The notes below the pieces were generated by a model, which saw nothing but the letters and a program-made list of their open reading frames with translations, was not told the DNA's origin and did no database searches. This document shows positions 10,450 to 21,935 of a stretch of 64,000 bases of DNA, piece after piece. The stretch's first letter is position 1, and each line of letters begins with the position of its first letter. The DNA lies in contig NC_133024.1 in assembly GCF_048771995.1 (NCBI RefSeq), forward strand, positions 253,001 to 317,000. Reading direction: 5' to 3'. The DNA is from Taeniopygia guttata (Eukaryota > Chordata > Aves > Passeriformes > Estrildidae). The position numbers and the translations under genes were made by a program.

Positions 10450-10640
10450 GTCTCGGTGGTAATTGGAGCCGCTCTTGCCACTTCCGCCACAACTCGGTGG
10501 TTTTTGGGCCGCTCTGGCCGCTTCCGCCCCGTCTCGGTGGTTTCTGTGGCCGCTCTTGCCGCTTCCGCCCCGTCTCGGTGGTTTTGGGGCCGCTCTGGCC
10601 CCCCCGCGCCGTCTCGGTGGTTTTCGGCCCGGCGCTGGCC
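10450..10640. repeat. 41-base CpG minisatellite (about 5 units)
   Basis: Units start with TCTCGGTGG-like sequence at about 10450, 10491, 10532, 10574 and 10611 (spacing 41, 41, 42, 37-38) and continue with GGCCGCTCTGGCCGCTTCCG-like sequence. Last unit is truncated where cassette B1 begins. Confidence 0.85.
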
Positions 10641-10646
10641 GGGGAG

Positions 10647-11235
10647 CTGCAGTACCGCGCTCTGCCCACAAGGCGGCAGCACTTTTCAAGCGACCAGAGA
10701 CTCGCAAGATGGCGGCCCGTGGGGACCTGGACGGAGAGAGGCGTATTACGCCGATGCCCGTCGGCCCCCGCCAAAAACCCGCACGCTCGCGGTGCTGCTG
10801 ACCCCACAGCCCCTGTGCACGGCACCGGAACCGCCGCGGAAAATCCCGTCGGGGGGCGCCGGCGTTGGGGACCATTCAGGCAGTGTAGAAAAAACAGACA
10901 CGGGTCCTCGAATGCCGACGTCCTCTTTTTCGCGCCATCTCGAGAAGGTCAAGCGAGTCCGCGACAAGCCACTCCCAAGATGGCGGCCGCGGGCGGCGGG
11001 CTGCAGTACCGCCCTCTGCCCACAGGGCGGCAGCACTGCCGCCCGCCACCGCCGGGGGCCGCCGCTCGCCTCGGGGCCGCGGGCGGGGCCGGCGGCAGAA
11101 AAGAACGGGCGCGATGCCCTCCGGAACCTGCCCTGCAGCAAATGCCCCAAAACATCCCGCGCGGAAAAGAACGCCAGCAGAAAAACCCCTGCCTCTAACC
11201 CAACAGGAACCAAAAGCAAAAACCTTCTCTTTTAA
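10647..11235. promoter_or_regulatory. GC cassette B1: CTCF-like/YY1 modules
   Basis: Close copy of cassette A1 but joined to a different left flank (the 41-base minisatellite). Module 1 carries GCTCTGCCC instead of CCTCTGCCC, which damages the minus-strand CTCF core, while the plus-strand half and the YY1 site are kept. Module 2 (composite at 11001-11035) is intact. Confidence 0.65.
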
Positions 11236-11955
11236 ACTGCATTTCAAGCTCTTTTATTTTTATATTTTTCATATTTATATTCACATTCGGATTTATAACG
11301 TATATTGATGTGTAATTGTATTTTTATAATTTCTTACATTTATTCCTTTATTACAATTTATATTTTTATGCATTGCTTAATACATTGCTTACATATTTCT
11401 ATAGATAGATTTCTATTTCTAAAAGGTTTCTATTGCTTAAAATAAACCCCTGCCTCTATCCAAGTAAAAATCTTTTAAAAACCCCTTTTCTTTTAAACTG
11501 CGTTTAAATTTATCTCTATATTTCGCATTTATATTCAAATTTACGTTTAAAATGTAGATTGATGTATGGTGTTATATGAAAGTATAAAATAGAAATGAAA
11601 ATAAATATTCAGAAGAGATAGAATAGAAAAATCTCTGCATACATTGAATATATATTTCTATATTTAGAATGATATCAAAATAAAAGGTATATTCATTTTT
11701 CTTCCATTAAAACCCTGCCTCTAACCAAATAAAAAGCAAAAAAAAAGCCCCTTCTTTAAACGATACTTGAATATTTATATATTGTTTTCATCATTATAGT
11801 CACATTTGCATTTCTACTTTATAGTGACGTATTTAGAAATATATATATATTAGGGTAGCAAGATAGACAAATTATTATTTATATTATATTTCACACATAC
11901 TGCTAATACTTATTTTTACTTACCTTTGAATTTTTTATATAGATCCCCAGCAACA
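11236..11955. repeat. AT tail after cassette B1
   Basis: Three degenerate repeats with CCTGCCTCTA-like headers near 11187, 11446 and 11711 (spacing about 260). Each ends in TATTGATG- or AGTGACG-like sequence. Not G-depleted, unlike the tail of cassette A1. No gene seen. Confidence 0.75.
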
Positions 11956-13217
11956 ATATTTAGAGCATCTGCAAATAAAAGACTGGGAAACAGTTATTTT
12001 ACTCCATCAGAACTTGGGAAAGGCCAGATTTAGATCTCTCCAAAGGGTCAAAGCTACATAACACCAGTTAATACCATTTACTGTAGAAGCTGAACTGATT
12101 TTGGTCTACACATAAGTTTCCTGTTTCTGCCAAACTTCTGCATGAATATTAAAAGTCTGAAGAATGACCACAAGCAGATCACCTAAACCGACAAGCTCAC
12201 TGTTTCCCATTTTTAACCATGCCAGGATCTTCTCTTTTGATCACGTGAGTGGACATTTCCCTCTAAAACCTTCTGACCTAACCAAGAAGTCTCACCATTA
12301 CCAAAGTTTCACACCAAAAGCAAAGCACCTCTGTCTGTATCATGCCTGCTGATGGTGCCAGCACACAGTATGGCCCAAGGTGTCTGCCCCATGGATTTCC
12401 CCGGGGTATTCACACTTTTCCAAAGGTAGCCAGCACCTACGCTGACTCTGAAAACAATTGCCCTTGCAAGAAGGGTCCATGGCAGCTCGGGGCACTCGTG
12501 GTCAGCCACAGGGCCTTGACACACAGAACAGGATAAAGGGACTTGGAGGATTCCCACAGCTGGCCTGCACTGACAGATAGAGCAAGTCCCTTGGGATTGT
12601 GGAGTGAATTCTGCCTCCCAAGGACTGCAGGCTCACATCCACACCCAGGACTATTCAGAAGAGCTGCAGCAAGAGCAGACATCGGGCAGCTCAGGGTTTC
12701 TCTAAGCCCAGTCCTACAAGCCTGTGGGAGCCACAGGTAGCCAGGAAGTTCCTGAGAAATCCAGACCCTCAGCCAGCAGCACAAAGTCCCAGAGCTGCCA
12801 AATCAGAGAGAACTGCCTTCCACCTCTTTTCGCTCACACACTGGTGCTGAAAACTGCCAGACAGGCTAAAAGTCACTCAGGGAGATATAGAGGGTGTTAC
12901 TGATAAAGAGTTCTAGGGAAGCTGGATGGCCAGCATCCATCAAACTATCTTCTGGGAATCCCAGCTGTCACATTTCACTCCACTTTTCCCTTTAACTCAG
13001 GCTTTCCCCTTCCAGAATCAATTCTTCCTCCCCACCCTCTCCCACTCCCTGTGCAGATAGCTGGCAACACGCACAAGCTGGATCCACATGTGGTCACTGA
13101 AATTTGGCTGCACAGCTGACCTTTGCTGCTGCCAAAGGGAGGGAATTCCAGGCCAGAGCACCCCTCTCTGCCTGCCCTTCACTTTTCAGAGCTAATTGGC
13201 TTTTCTATCCCTTTCAG
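11956..13217. other. Non-repetitive stretch without a called gene
   Basis: Ordinary-composition sequence with short open frames on both strands but no splice-bounded exon I could support. Probably intronic or intergenic. Confidence 0.5.
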
Positions 13218-13425
13218 CACAGCACAGCATGGCCTCGTGGAGCTTGAAAAGCAGCAGTGGTTTTTATCACCATGGTGCAACGGAGAGAAGACTTCAGAGC
13301 ATTTTCTGGGAACGCCACATACAGTTATATTACACTTGCAGAATTGTCTGGCTATTGTGTCTCCTAAGTCACACAGTGGACTACAAACAGTGCTGTTTCA
13401 GGGAAACTCTCTACAACCACTGAAA
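13218..13425 (+). CDS. Candidate plus-strand exon, frame ambiguous
   Basis: Good acceptor (CTATCCCTTTCAG) and donor (AAA then GTAAGT) bound 208 nt. Two frames are open: one (TAQHGLVELEKQQWFLSPW and onward) runs through and ends in phase 0; the other starts at an ATG (MASWSLKSSSGFYHH) and stops just before the donor. In unit 2 one G-to-T change puts a stop in the first frame but only a substitution in the second. Opposite strand to genes X and Y. Product unknown. Confidence 0.4.
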
Positions 13426-13786
13426 GTAAGTCACTAACTCTGTTAGAGCAGGCAATGGACTCACATGTTCACAAAAACTGACTACACATGCTAAAGCCAG
13501 ACGCTTTGTAGGTAAATGAGAAACACCTCTGGTTTGGGGCCCATCCCTCAGGCAGCAGGTTTTTTTTGCATGGACAGGATGATTACTACTTGCGGGGCTA
13601 TATGAAACATTTACCTTTTTATCCAAGTTATGAAAGAATAGCTTTGAAAAGCACAGTAATCCAAGGCCAAAAAGACAGGCAGACAAATGGACAGATTTCA
13701 GCCACTCGTTTGGTTTTCTTGGCGAGAGCTTTTTGCTCTTCCAAGGGCTGACCTTATGCATTTGCCAGGTCTGGATGATCCACTTG

Positions 13787-13812
13787 AAAAAAAAAAAAAA
13801 AAAAAAAAAAAA
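13787..13812. repeat. A26 homopolymer
   Basis: Uninterrupted run of 26 A, the same length in unit 2 (31297-31322). No target-site duplication or retroposed body recognised beside it. Confidence 0.9.
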
Positions 13813-14130
13813 GGCTTAAAGGAAATTTCAACAGCAGACTCTTCTGGAGGTGTCTTCTGTCAATCTCCAGCTTCCCACAGGACTTGGTGCTTGTCTGGGG
13901 CTTTTGAGGAACAGCTCATAAATTGCTGCTATTCAGCCACTGGCAGTTGAATCCTGCTTTATTTAGTTTTTGGAATCTTGTAGTGGATCCTCCCTGCTTC
14001 CTTCCTCCAGTCCCTGCTCACATTTAGTTTCAGTTTCCTGGAGCTAAGAGTGTTGACCCCTTTAAAAGCAGCAGCAGCAGCAAGAAAACCACAAAGCAAG
14101 AAAACCGTGTCCTGACCATAAATGTTGTAC

Positions 14131-14234
14131 CCTCTGCATAGAGAGAAACTCCACCAACTTTTCAGGAAGAAGATGCAACAAACTCTTTTGCAGCATATCC
14201 TGCTATGACAGCCTTGCAGCATACAGAATCCAGC
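14131..14234 (-). pseudogene. Gene Y exon candidate, stop in this copy
   Basis: Very strong pyrimidine tract and CTAG acceptor, donor GTACAA. 104 nt in phase 2-in, 0-out. The protein-like frame reads WILYAARLS, a TAG stop, then QDMLQKSLLHLLPEKLVEFL. Unit 2 has TAT (Tyr) at that codon and is open. A second frame is also partly open, so the assignment is uncertain. Confidence 0.35.
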
Positions 14235-14433
14235 CTAGCAAGGAAAAAAATAAAAAAAAAAAGTGTTGTGTTAAAAGAAATGCACAAGGAAAAGGTGCTA
14301 TTTTACATGGATCACAGTAAAGCCACAACAACCTAAGGGTTAATTTCTTCATGAGAATGTTTGAAGTCTAAATTTGAAATCTGTTGTCAACTGCAGCTGG
14401 CTAAAATGGAAAGGGCTACATTTCTTTGCTTAC

Positions 14434-14496
14434 CTTGATGCCTACTGGGATCTGCTTTAGGGCCAATTTTGCATGAAGCTCCTGGGAATTACTCAT
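14434..14496 (-). CDS. Gene Y exon candidate (63 nt)
   Basis: Donor GTAAGC; acceptor ...AAGACAG is weak. 21 open codons read MSNSQELHAKLALKQIPVGI, phase 0 to 0, joining in frame with 14607-14710. Family not recognised. Confidence 0.4.
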
Positions 14497-14606
14497 CTGT
14501 CTTCTTGCATGAGATGAAATATATCTGTTAGAAGGTTGCAAAATGTGTTAGGATGCATTGCAGTGCTGTGCTCTTCCAGGACAGAGGCACAAAGTCTGAT
14601 TCTTAC

Positions 14607-14710
14607 CGTAGCTGGGACTTTGGGGATTCCCAGAGCCATTTTCATGGCATCTAATTTTAGGTCCTTTTCAGACAGATTTGTAATGACAATTTGGTTTATA
14701 GCCCCTCCCT
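14607..14710 (-). CDS. Gene Y exon candidate (104 nt)
   Basis: Minus-strand acceptor CCCTGGCACAG and donor GTAAGA bound 104 nt. The open frame GGAINQIVITNLSEKDLKL then DAMKMALGIPKVPAT looks coding and ends in phase 0. It lies just left of the GGAATTCC minisatellite. Upstream exons may sit within the minisatellite DNA toward the NRF1 promoter at 17.1 kb (inference). Confidence 0.5.
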
Positions 14711-14743
14711 CTGTGCCAGGGGCAGGAAAGTCTATCAAAGCAA

Positions 14744-15340
14744 ATGAGGGAATTCTTCATCCTGGAATTCTGCAGGAATTCCCAATCCCGGAAATCCGGG
14801 AATTCCCCATCCTGGAATTCCGGGAGTTCTCAACATTGGAAATCTGGGAATTCTCAATCCTGGAATTCCCCAGCCTGGAATTCCGGGAATTCCCGCTGCT
14901 CCCTTTGCCTTTGGAGCTGCCCTTCCTGGCAGAATTCCCAGATTTCCTGGCGGAATTCCCGGATTTCCTGGCGGAATCCCCGGATTTCCCGCCGGGATTC
15001 CGGAATTTCCTGTCGGAATTCCGGGTTTTTTCCGGGATCTCTCCGTGCCCCAGCAGCTCCCGGAGCCGTTTCCACTCCGGGGGGTCCCGGTAATTCCGGC
15101 TCCCGTAAAACTGAGCCACGGAAAGTTGGGAACGCACCGGGATTCCCGGAATTCCCGGATTTCCTGACAGAATTCCCGGATTTCCTGATGCCATTCCTGC
15201 ATTTCCAGCCAGGAGTCCCGAATTTCCCGTTGGAATTCCTGAATTTCCAACTGGAATTCCCGAATTTCTTTCTGGAATTCCTGAATTTTCCGCCAGAATT
15301 CCTGAATTTCCTGTCGGAATTCCCGGATTTCCGGCGGGGA
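14744..15340. repeat. GGAATTCCCGGATTTCCTG minisatellite
   Basis: Dozens of degenerate units of about 20-24 bases centred on GGAATTCC, itself palindromic and containing an EcoRI site. Interrupted near 15040-15115 by a less repetitive GC segment (minus-strand frame FYGSRNYRDPPEWKRLREL with an acceptor-like CTCAG but no donor). Long open frames through it in three frames are composition-driven. Confidence 0.85.
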
Positions 15341-15540
15341 TCTGCAGCCTCCGGGCCGGCGCCGCTTTCTCCACGATTTCCTGGGAATTTTGGGAATTTT
15401 TTTGGGTATTTTCTGGAGCTGCTCGGAGCCGTTTGGGCGGGGGGGTCCGGAATTCCCAGCGGGAGCTGAAAAAAAAAAAACGGGAATGAGGGAGGGGGGA
15501 GGGGCGGGAATTCCCAAATCCCAAAATTCCCAAATCCCCA

Positions 15541-16800
15541 ATTTAGGGGATTTTTGGGGAATATTTGGGTTTTTTTGGGATTTAGGGGATTTGGGTGTTT
15601 GGGATTTTGGGGATTTTTGGGGGATTTTTGGATTTAGGGGATTTTTGGGGTTTGGGATTTTGGATTTAGGGGATTTTTGGGGGATTTTTGGAGCATTTTG
15701 GGGTTTGGGGGGATTTAGGGGATTTTGGGGTTTGGGATTTGGGGATTTTTGGAGGATTTTGGGGTTTGGGGGATTTTTGGGGGGGATATTTGGGGGGTTT
15801 TGGGGATTTGGGGGACTTCAGGGGGGATTTTTAGGGGATTTTGGGGGTTTGGGATCTGGGGGATTTTTGGGGTTTGGGATTTTGGAATTGAGGGGATTTT
15901 TGGGGAATATTTGGGGTTTTTGGGGATGTAGGGGATTTGGGGGTTTGGGATTTTGGGGATTTTTGGGGGATTTTTGGAGGATTTTGGGATTTAGGGGATT
16001 TTTGGGGTTTGGGATTTTGGATTTAGGGGATTTTTGGGGGATTTTTGGAGCATTTTGGGGTTTGGGGGGATTTAGGGGATTTTGGGGTTTGGGATTTGGG
16101 GATTTTTGGAGGATTTTGGGGTTTGCGGGATTTTTGGGGGGGATATTTGGGGGGTTTTGGGGATTTGGGGGACTTCAGGGGGGATTTTTAGGGGATTTTT
16201 GGGGTTTGGGATCTGGGGGATTTTTGGGGTTTGGGATTTTGGAATTGAGGGGATTTTTGGGGAATATTTGGGGTTTTTGGGGATGTAGGGGATTTGGGGG
16301 TTTGGGATTTTGGGGATTTTTGGGGGATTTTTGGAGGATTTTGGGATTTAGGGGATTTTTGGGGTTTGGGATTTTGGATTTAGGGGATTTTTGGGGGATT
16401 TTTGGAGCATTTTGGGGTTTGGGGGGATTTAGGGGATTTTGGGGTTTGGGATTTGGGGATTTTTGGAGGATTTTGGGGTTTGGGGGATTTTTGGGGGGGA
16501 TATTTGGGGGGTTTTGGGGATTTGGGGGACTTCAGGGGGGATTTTTAGGGGATTTTGGGGGTTTGGGATCTGGGGGATTTTTGGGGTTTGGGATTTTGGA
16601 ATTGAGGGGATTTTTGGGGAATATTTGGGGTTTTTGGGGATGTAGGGGATTTGGGGGTTTGGGATTTTGGGGATTTTTGGAGGATTTTGGGGTTTTGGGT
16701 TTTTTTGAGGTCTAGTGTTTTTTGGGGGGGTTTGGGGGGGGGGGTTTGGGAATTTGAAATTTAGGGGATTTTTGGGGGATGTTTGAGGTTTAGGGGGATT
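15541..16800. repeat. G-rich minisatellite with 357-base higher-order unit
   Basis: Short GGGGATTTTTGGGG-type units organised into a 357-base repeat: the same segments recur at 15725, 16082 and 16439. Nearly every unit has runs of four or more G on the + strand, so G-quadruplex potential is high. The 441-codon open frame across it (Gly/Phe/Trp only) is an artefact. Unit 2 keeps only about 1.5 units. Confidence 0.9.
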
Positions 16801-16821
16801 TTTGGGGGATTTGGGGTTTCA

Positions 16822-16916
16822 GGCTCACCCGGGCGGGTCCCGGCTCCGTTTCGAGGCGGTTCCGGAGCTGCTGCGGATCCGGGAGAGGCTGAGCAGGGCC
16901 GGGATCCCGGGAACCC
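16822..16916. other. GC-rich island between inverted minisatellite arms
   Basis: About 95 bases of ordinary GC-rich sequence between the G-rich array and its C-rich inverted counterpart. Splice-like borders exist on both strands (plus: TTTCAG at its left edge; minus: GTGAGCC donor at the same edge). The plus frame FEAVPELLRIRERLSRAG looks helical. It may be an old exon, but I cannot choose a strand. Confidence 0.3.
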
Positions 16917-17034
16917 GAACCCCAAATCCCCAAATCCCCAAAATCCCAAACCCCAAATTCCCAAATCCCCAAAACCCCCCAAACTCCCAAAACACCAAAT
17001 TTCCAAAAATCCCAAACCCCCAAAAAACAGATGG
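16917..17034. repeat. C-rich inverted arm of the G-rich minisatellite
   Basis: CCCCAAATCCCCAAAATCCC-type sequence, the complement of the array at 15541-16800. The two arms face each other across about 95 bases and could fold back on one another. Confidence 0.8.
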
Positions 17035-17039
17035 CAAGG

Positions 17040-17403
17040 TTCTCCCCCCCCCCCGCAGTGCGCATGCGCGGTTCCCTTTGCAGGACGCCCGCTTTGCGCA
17101 TGCGCACTGGAATTTCCGTACAGCATAATGGCCGCCTTCCTACAGCAGAGTTCCATTTTCCGTACAGTGTCATGGCCGCCCTGCGCATGCGCACTGGAAT
17201 TTCCGTACAGCATCATGGCCGCCTTCCTACAGCAGAGTTCCATTTTCCGTACAGTGTCATGGCCGCTAGGCGCATGCGCACTGGAAATTCCTCTTCTGCG
17301 CGCAAAGCACCAAGCTTGTTTCCTGACCAGAGCTTGTTTTTGAGGCTCGGGCCGCCCGAGCCGCCGCCGCCCCCCGCCCTGCGCTCACAGACACCGCCCC
17401 GCG
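17040..17403. promoter_or_regulatory. NRF1/YY1-type CpG promoter with 87-base tandem repeat
   Basis: Four NRF1 palindromes (GCGCATGCGC core) at 17059-17070, 17095-17106, 17182-17193 and 17270-17280. The middle ones head an 87-88-base repeat that also carries TTTCCGTACAG and ATGGCCGCC (close to a YY1 core). CpG-dense, TATA-less and probably bidirectional. It could drive gene Y leftward and read into cassette A rightward (inference). Confidence 0.65.
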
Positions 17404-17440
17404 CGCCGCTCGCCGCGCGCTCCCGCCCCGGCACCGGCGG

Positions 17441-18037
17441 CTGCAGTACCGCCCTCTGCCCACAAGGCGGCAGCACTTTTCAAGCGAGCCCGCCACCAGG
17501 GACTCGCAAGATGGCGGCCCGTGGGGACCTGGACGGAGAGAGGCGTATTACGCCGATGCCCGTCGGCCCCCGCCAAAAACCCGCACGCTCGCGGTGCTGC
17601 TGACCCCACAGCCCCTGTGCACGGCACCGGAACCGCCGCGGGAAATCCCGTCGGGGGGCGCCGGCGTTGGGGACGATTCAGGCAGTGTAGAAAAAACAGA
17701 CACGGGTCCTCGAATGCCGACGTCCTCTTTTTCGCGCCATCTCGAGAAGGTCAAGCGAGTCCGCGACAAGCCACTCCCAAGATGGCGGCCGCGGGCGGCG
17801 GGCTGCAGTACCGCCCTCTGCCCACAGGGCGGCAGCACTGCCGCCCGCCACCGCCGGGGGCCGCCGCTCGCCTCGGGGCCGCGGGCGGGGCCGGCGGCAG
17901 AAAAGAACGGGCGCGATGCCCTCCGGACCCTGCCCTGCAGCAAATGCCCCAAAACATCCCGCGCGGAAAAGAACGCCAGCAAAAAAACCCCTGCCTCTAA
18001 CCCAATAGGAACCAAAAGCAAAAACCTTCTCTTTTAA
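17441..18037. promoter_or_regulatory. GC cassette A2: CTCF-like/YY1 modules
   Basis: Unit-2 copy of cassette A1 at an offset of 17403. Both CTCF-like composites (17441-17475 and 17803-17837) and both YY1 sites (17507-17518 and 17778-17789) are unchanged. Confidence 0.7.
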
Positions 18038-18243
18038 ACTGCATTTCAAGCTCTTTTATTTTTATATTTTTCATATTTATATTCACATTCGGATTTATAA
18101 CGTATATTGATGTGTAATTGTATTTTTATAATTTCTTACATTTATTCCTATTATATTTTATTATATTTTATATTTTTTCACATATCTTAATATATTGCTT
18201 ATATATTTCTATAGTTAGATTTAGATTTCTAAAAGGTTTATAT
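18038..18243. repeat. AT tail after cassette A2
   Basis: Same degenerate ~260-base repeat blocks as at 633-840, practically identical. Confidence 0.75.
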
Positions 18244-21200
18244 GGCTTCAAATAAACACCCTGCCCCTATCCAAGTAAAAATCTTTTTAAAAGCCCCTTT
18301 CTTTTATACTTAAAATAACACCTCCTCCCCATAAAGAGACCCATCAACCATTAGACAAAAAGCCCTAGTGCCAGTCTCATGCTTGCACATCTAACAGGAG
18401 ACCCTCCCCATAACCAAACAAAAAATCAAAATAACGTACCAAAAGTAGTCCTTACTAACATTAAAAATACAACTCAACCGTATCCAAAAAACCCTCACCT
18501 TTATTTCCTCCAAACACCAAATACTCTTCAAATTCTAAACAACAAAAACCATCAGAACATACTTCAAATATAGAAAAGCCTAACCATATAAATATTTGTC
18601 AAAGCCCACAAAAACTATAAAACAATCTAATCAATATCCTGCATTAAAAAAAAAAAACCCACTATACAAATTAGTACCATTTGAAATGTAACACAAATAA
18701 AAATATTTTCCTAAGAAACATGTCTCCCAATAAGTAAAACCACCCTGTAAAGATATAAGTAATAATCATAACTCAGCAAGCTAAAATTTCTTCAAAACCA
18801 AAAGACTTAAAAAACCTTCAATATTTATAAGTAATAACATTTAATATGTTAAGTATTAATGAAATCAAACAAAATTAAATGTCAATACATTTAAACAAAT
18901 ACATTTTCTTTTTATCAATTAAAATTAAGTTTATTATTCCTTACTATCAAAATTCATTCAGTCTAAATTTAAATGTTATTTAATATAACTTATGCTAAAT
19001 TTTATTAAAAATCATTTCTCTAAACTATACAGTATATGGTCAATTTTCTTAAAAAAATAAAACACCTCCAATTAAAACAACTAAAAGAAAACACTAACAA
19101 ACGCCTATTCAGAAGTAAAAAAAAGTACACTGTATTATATCATCAATTTCATCAAAAATTCTGTACTTCATTACAATCTCTACTCTTATCTTTTAGAAGC
19201 GACACCAAAAAATAGCAATTACTATTCATATCATGCTGTTTGAAAATTTTACTCTATTTCCTGAATATATAAATATTTTTTAAAAGTTATCCTAACTTCT
19301 TCAAACACTTACCACTAATATACTAATTATATTATATCAATATATAAGCTTTTATAATAAACAATATTTATTAAATATTGTTATGATATTTACAACCAAC
19401 TTTCATATACTTTATTATCTCTTTATAGAATGATCTAAAAAACACACATAAAATTTCTAATTCCTACTTTTTTATTCTCAACTTATACAGCGCTTAAACC
19501 AAGTTAACTCTCTAACTAATCTCTACACTAACTCTATAATTTAACTTAATGTTATATCATAATTTTAACTATTTTTCAAGATTAAAAAGGTATTCCATTA
19601 AAAACCTCCTCCAAACTGTTAAACTTATCACTTTCCTCAGTTATTATTACAAAATCACTTGAATACAAAATCCAACTACAACATTAATTTCTTTTTCTAA
19701 GTTTCACACTAAGTAATCACTCTCTCATACATTTCCTCCACCTTCACACTCTCAATATCCAAATCCAAACTCACAATCCTGTCCATAACCACTTTCAAAT
19801 CTTTAAAAAGAAGTTTACTATATTCAAAGCATCTCAATTCTAAAAAACTTCTAAAAAAATCCAATTATTAAATAATGTAATTAATCTTTAATCCTAACAT
19901 TTTTACTCTTAAGTACTATTTTTAAAAACATTATATAAAAATATATTAAATAACATTCACCAATTAAAATTTAAACTATAACCTAACCCTAACTCTACCT
20001 AAATAAAATAATTAACAACAAACCCAAATATTTTCTACGTCAAAAATAAATTCAAATAATTTTAACTTAACAATTTAACTTTAACAATATAACAAATAAA
20101 CTTATTTTTAAAATAAACTTGAAAAATCATTATCCACACATAATTATTTAACTTACCACTAATTTAATATTTATCAACTGTTATAAACTCTAAAAGTATG
20201 TACAATCTTTTAATACTTACTAATTATATAATTTCACCTATGTTACTAATTATAGATATTATCTAAGTAATTCCTAATTATTATCAATTTCTTCTTTACT
20301 ACATACATTATTTTACTCTTATATTTCTTCATACTTATAACTGAAAAATTATAACAACTTATATCATTATTTCTCATATCAAAACATAAAGTTTACTTAT
20401 ATCTCAACAAGTACAAAAACCCAAGTAAATTTCAATAAGAAACATAAAATCAGATCACACAAAAAACACACTCACCGCTCCACAAATAAAACACCAATGT
20501 AAATACAAAGACAAATTACACTATGGAAATACAAACGCAGATTACACAAGAATTGCAACTTACACCTAACATCGTGTACTACACCCACCAAAATATATAA
20601 ACTGTAAGTTTCTTTATAAATATAAAAAGCAATGTTATAAAAATCTTATTTAGTAACTTACAAATTATGAAATTCTATCAAATATTTTACTTCTACTCTA
20701 CTTTATTTACTTTTAATTATGTCACTTTACCAATTAACCAACCAAAAACAAACATTTAAGTAACTTTAACTAAAGTTTCAAGTTTAAATGCTTTGTATTT
20801 ATCTAGCACTACTCAAAAAAATCCATTCTTTACTTACTTACTTAAGATACCAATAAAAACCATTACAAATAGTCCATATAATTAAAAAGCCCTTACATTA
20901 TTAACTCTTAATATTAAAATAGCTACCAATTTAAAACAAAAAAGTCATTTATCCATCAATAGTAATCAAAATATAAAAGTAATTTTAAGCTTTGAAACTT
21001 AAAATCAAAATGGTAGCATCAGTTTTTATACCACCTATTACTTCAACCACACTAAAACAATTAAATCAATTAAAATATTATCTAAATAAACAATCTAATT
21101 CGACATCCCTTACCCTAAATAACTTTTAAACAAATATAAAACTATTAAATACGCAGTTTTACAAAAAACAAAAAAAAAATTATTTTATTAACATACAAAT

Positions 21201-21454
21201 ATAAAAATTTAATAAAATGTATACATTTATCTAAAACACCAAATCTACTTATTAAAGTGTACAACTTTAAGAAATATCAAAAATAAGAATAACTAATAAA
21301 ATATAACAATAAATAAAATTTAACACCATAATTAAAAAATCTTGTAACAAAAGTATACATTTTAATTATATTATTACAATAATAATACTAATGATAACAC
21401 CTTCTGTATGTTAATACATGCAACAAATGCTTAACAAATCCACCAATAAATTTT
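18244..21454. other. G-depleted, strand-asymmetric tract (copy 2)
   Basis: Same G-poor tract as in unit 1 with only a few substitutions seen by eye (for example around 19738 and 20271). The depletion was therefore complete before the duplication or last homogenisation. Confidence 0.8.
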
Positions 21455-21935
21455 TTTTTTCATACAGAGAGAGGGGGAAGACATGGGAATGGGAAAACCA
21501 GAAACTCCCACAGACACTGAAAGATTTGATCTGCAGCCTCGGGAGAAGCTGGGATTGATGTACCAATACAAGACACGGGCATTACGCAGGAAAAGAATAA
21601 AACAACATAAAATAACTTCTGTTTCTGTGGCTGTCAGTAAGAGCCTGCCCCGAGTGAGTGAGAGAGGAAACTGTGTGGGCACGATGGGGAAGGGTTTGCA
21701 GGGCAGGGCTGGGGCTGTGTGCGCTACACTGAGAGCTGACAAGTTCCAACAGAAGGCATTGAACAAAAGTACCCTCAGTGCGGCAGAACTGAGCAGAGGT
21801 GATGGGTTCCAAAAGCCAAATAAACCCCGGGGTTAGAAAGTTCTGGCCTGCCTTGGAACAAAGAACTTGTGGCTGCTCCTGAGCCGCAGCAGCTGCTCGC
21901 TCTGCAAACCCTCACGCTCCCAGGCGGGTGTTCAC

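Larger units (their letters stand above)
1..17403. repeat. Macrosatellite unit 1 (about 17.4 kb)
   Basis: Base 1 onward matches base 17404 onward at a nearly constant offset (17403, rising to 17521 through small indels), so this is the first of two head-to-tail copies. The window opens inside the unit, so the phase is arbitrary. It contains GC cassettes A and B, two AT tails, a G-depleted tract, gene-like exons, two minisatellites and an NRF1-type CpG promoter. In the 660-4020 stretch I noticed only about three differences from copy 2, which implies recent duplication or homogenisation. Confidence 0.95.

Noticed and set aside
10162-11235. 357-codon plus-strand open frame over the CpG island and cassette B1
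   Set aside because: Arg/Ala/Pro-rich, overlaps a minisatellite and regulatory motifs, and equally long frames exist on the other strand. Composition explains it.
13690-13760. Minus-strand coding-like stretch (EQKALAKKTKRVAEIC)
   Set aside because: Attractive peptide and a possible acceptor, but no usable donor, so not listed as an exon.
15390-16715. 441-codon plus-strand open frame rich in Gly, Phe and Trp
   Set aside because: Direct translation of the G-rich minisatellite; the 357-base unit is a multiple of three, so the frame persists without meaning.
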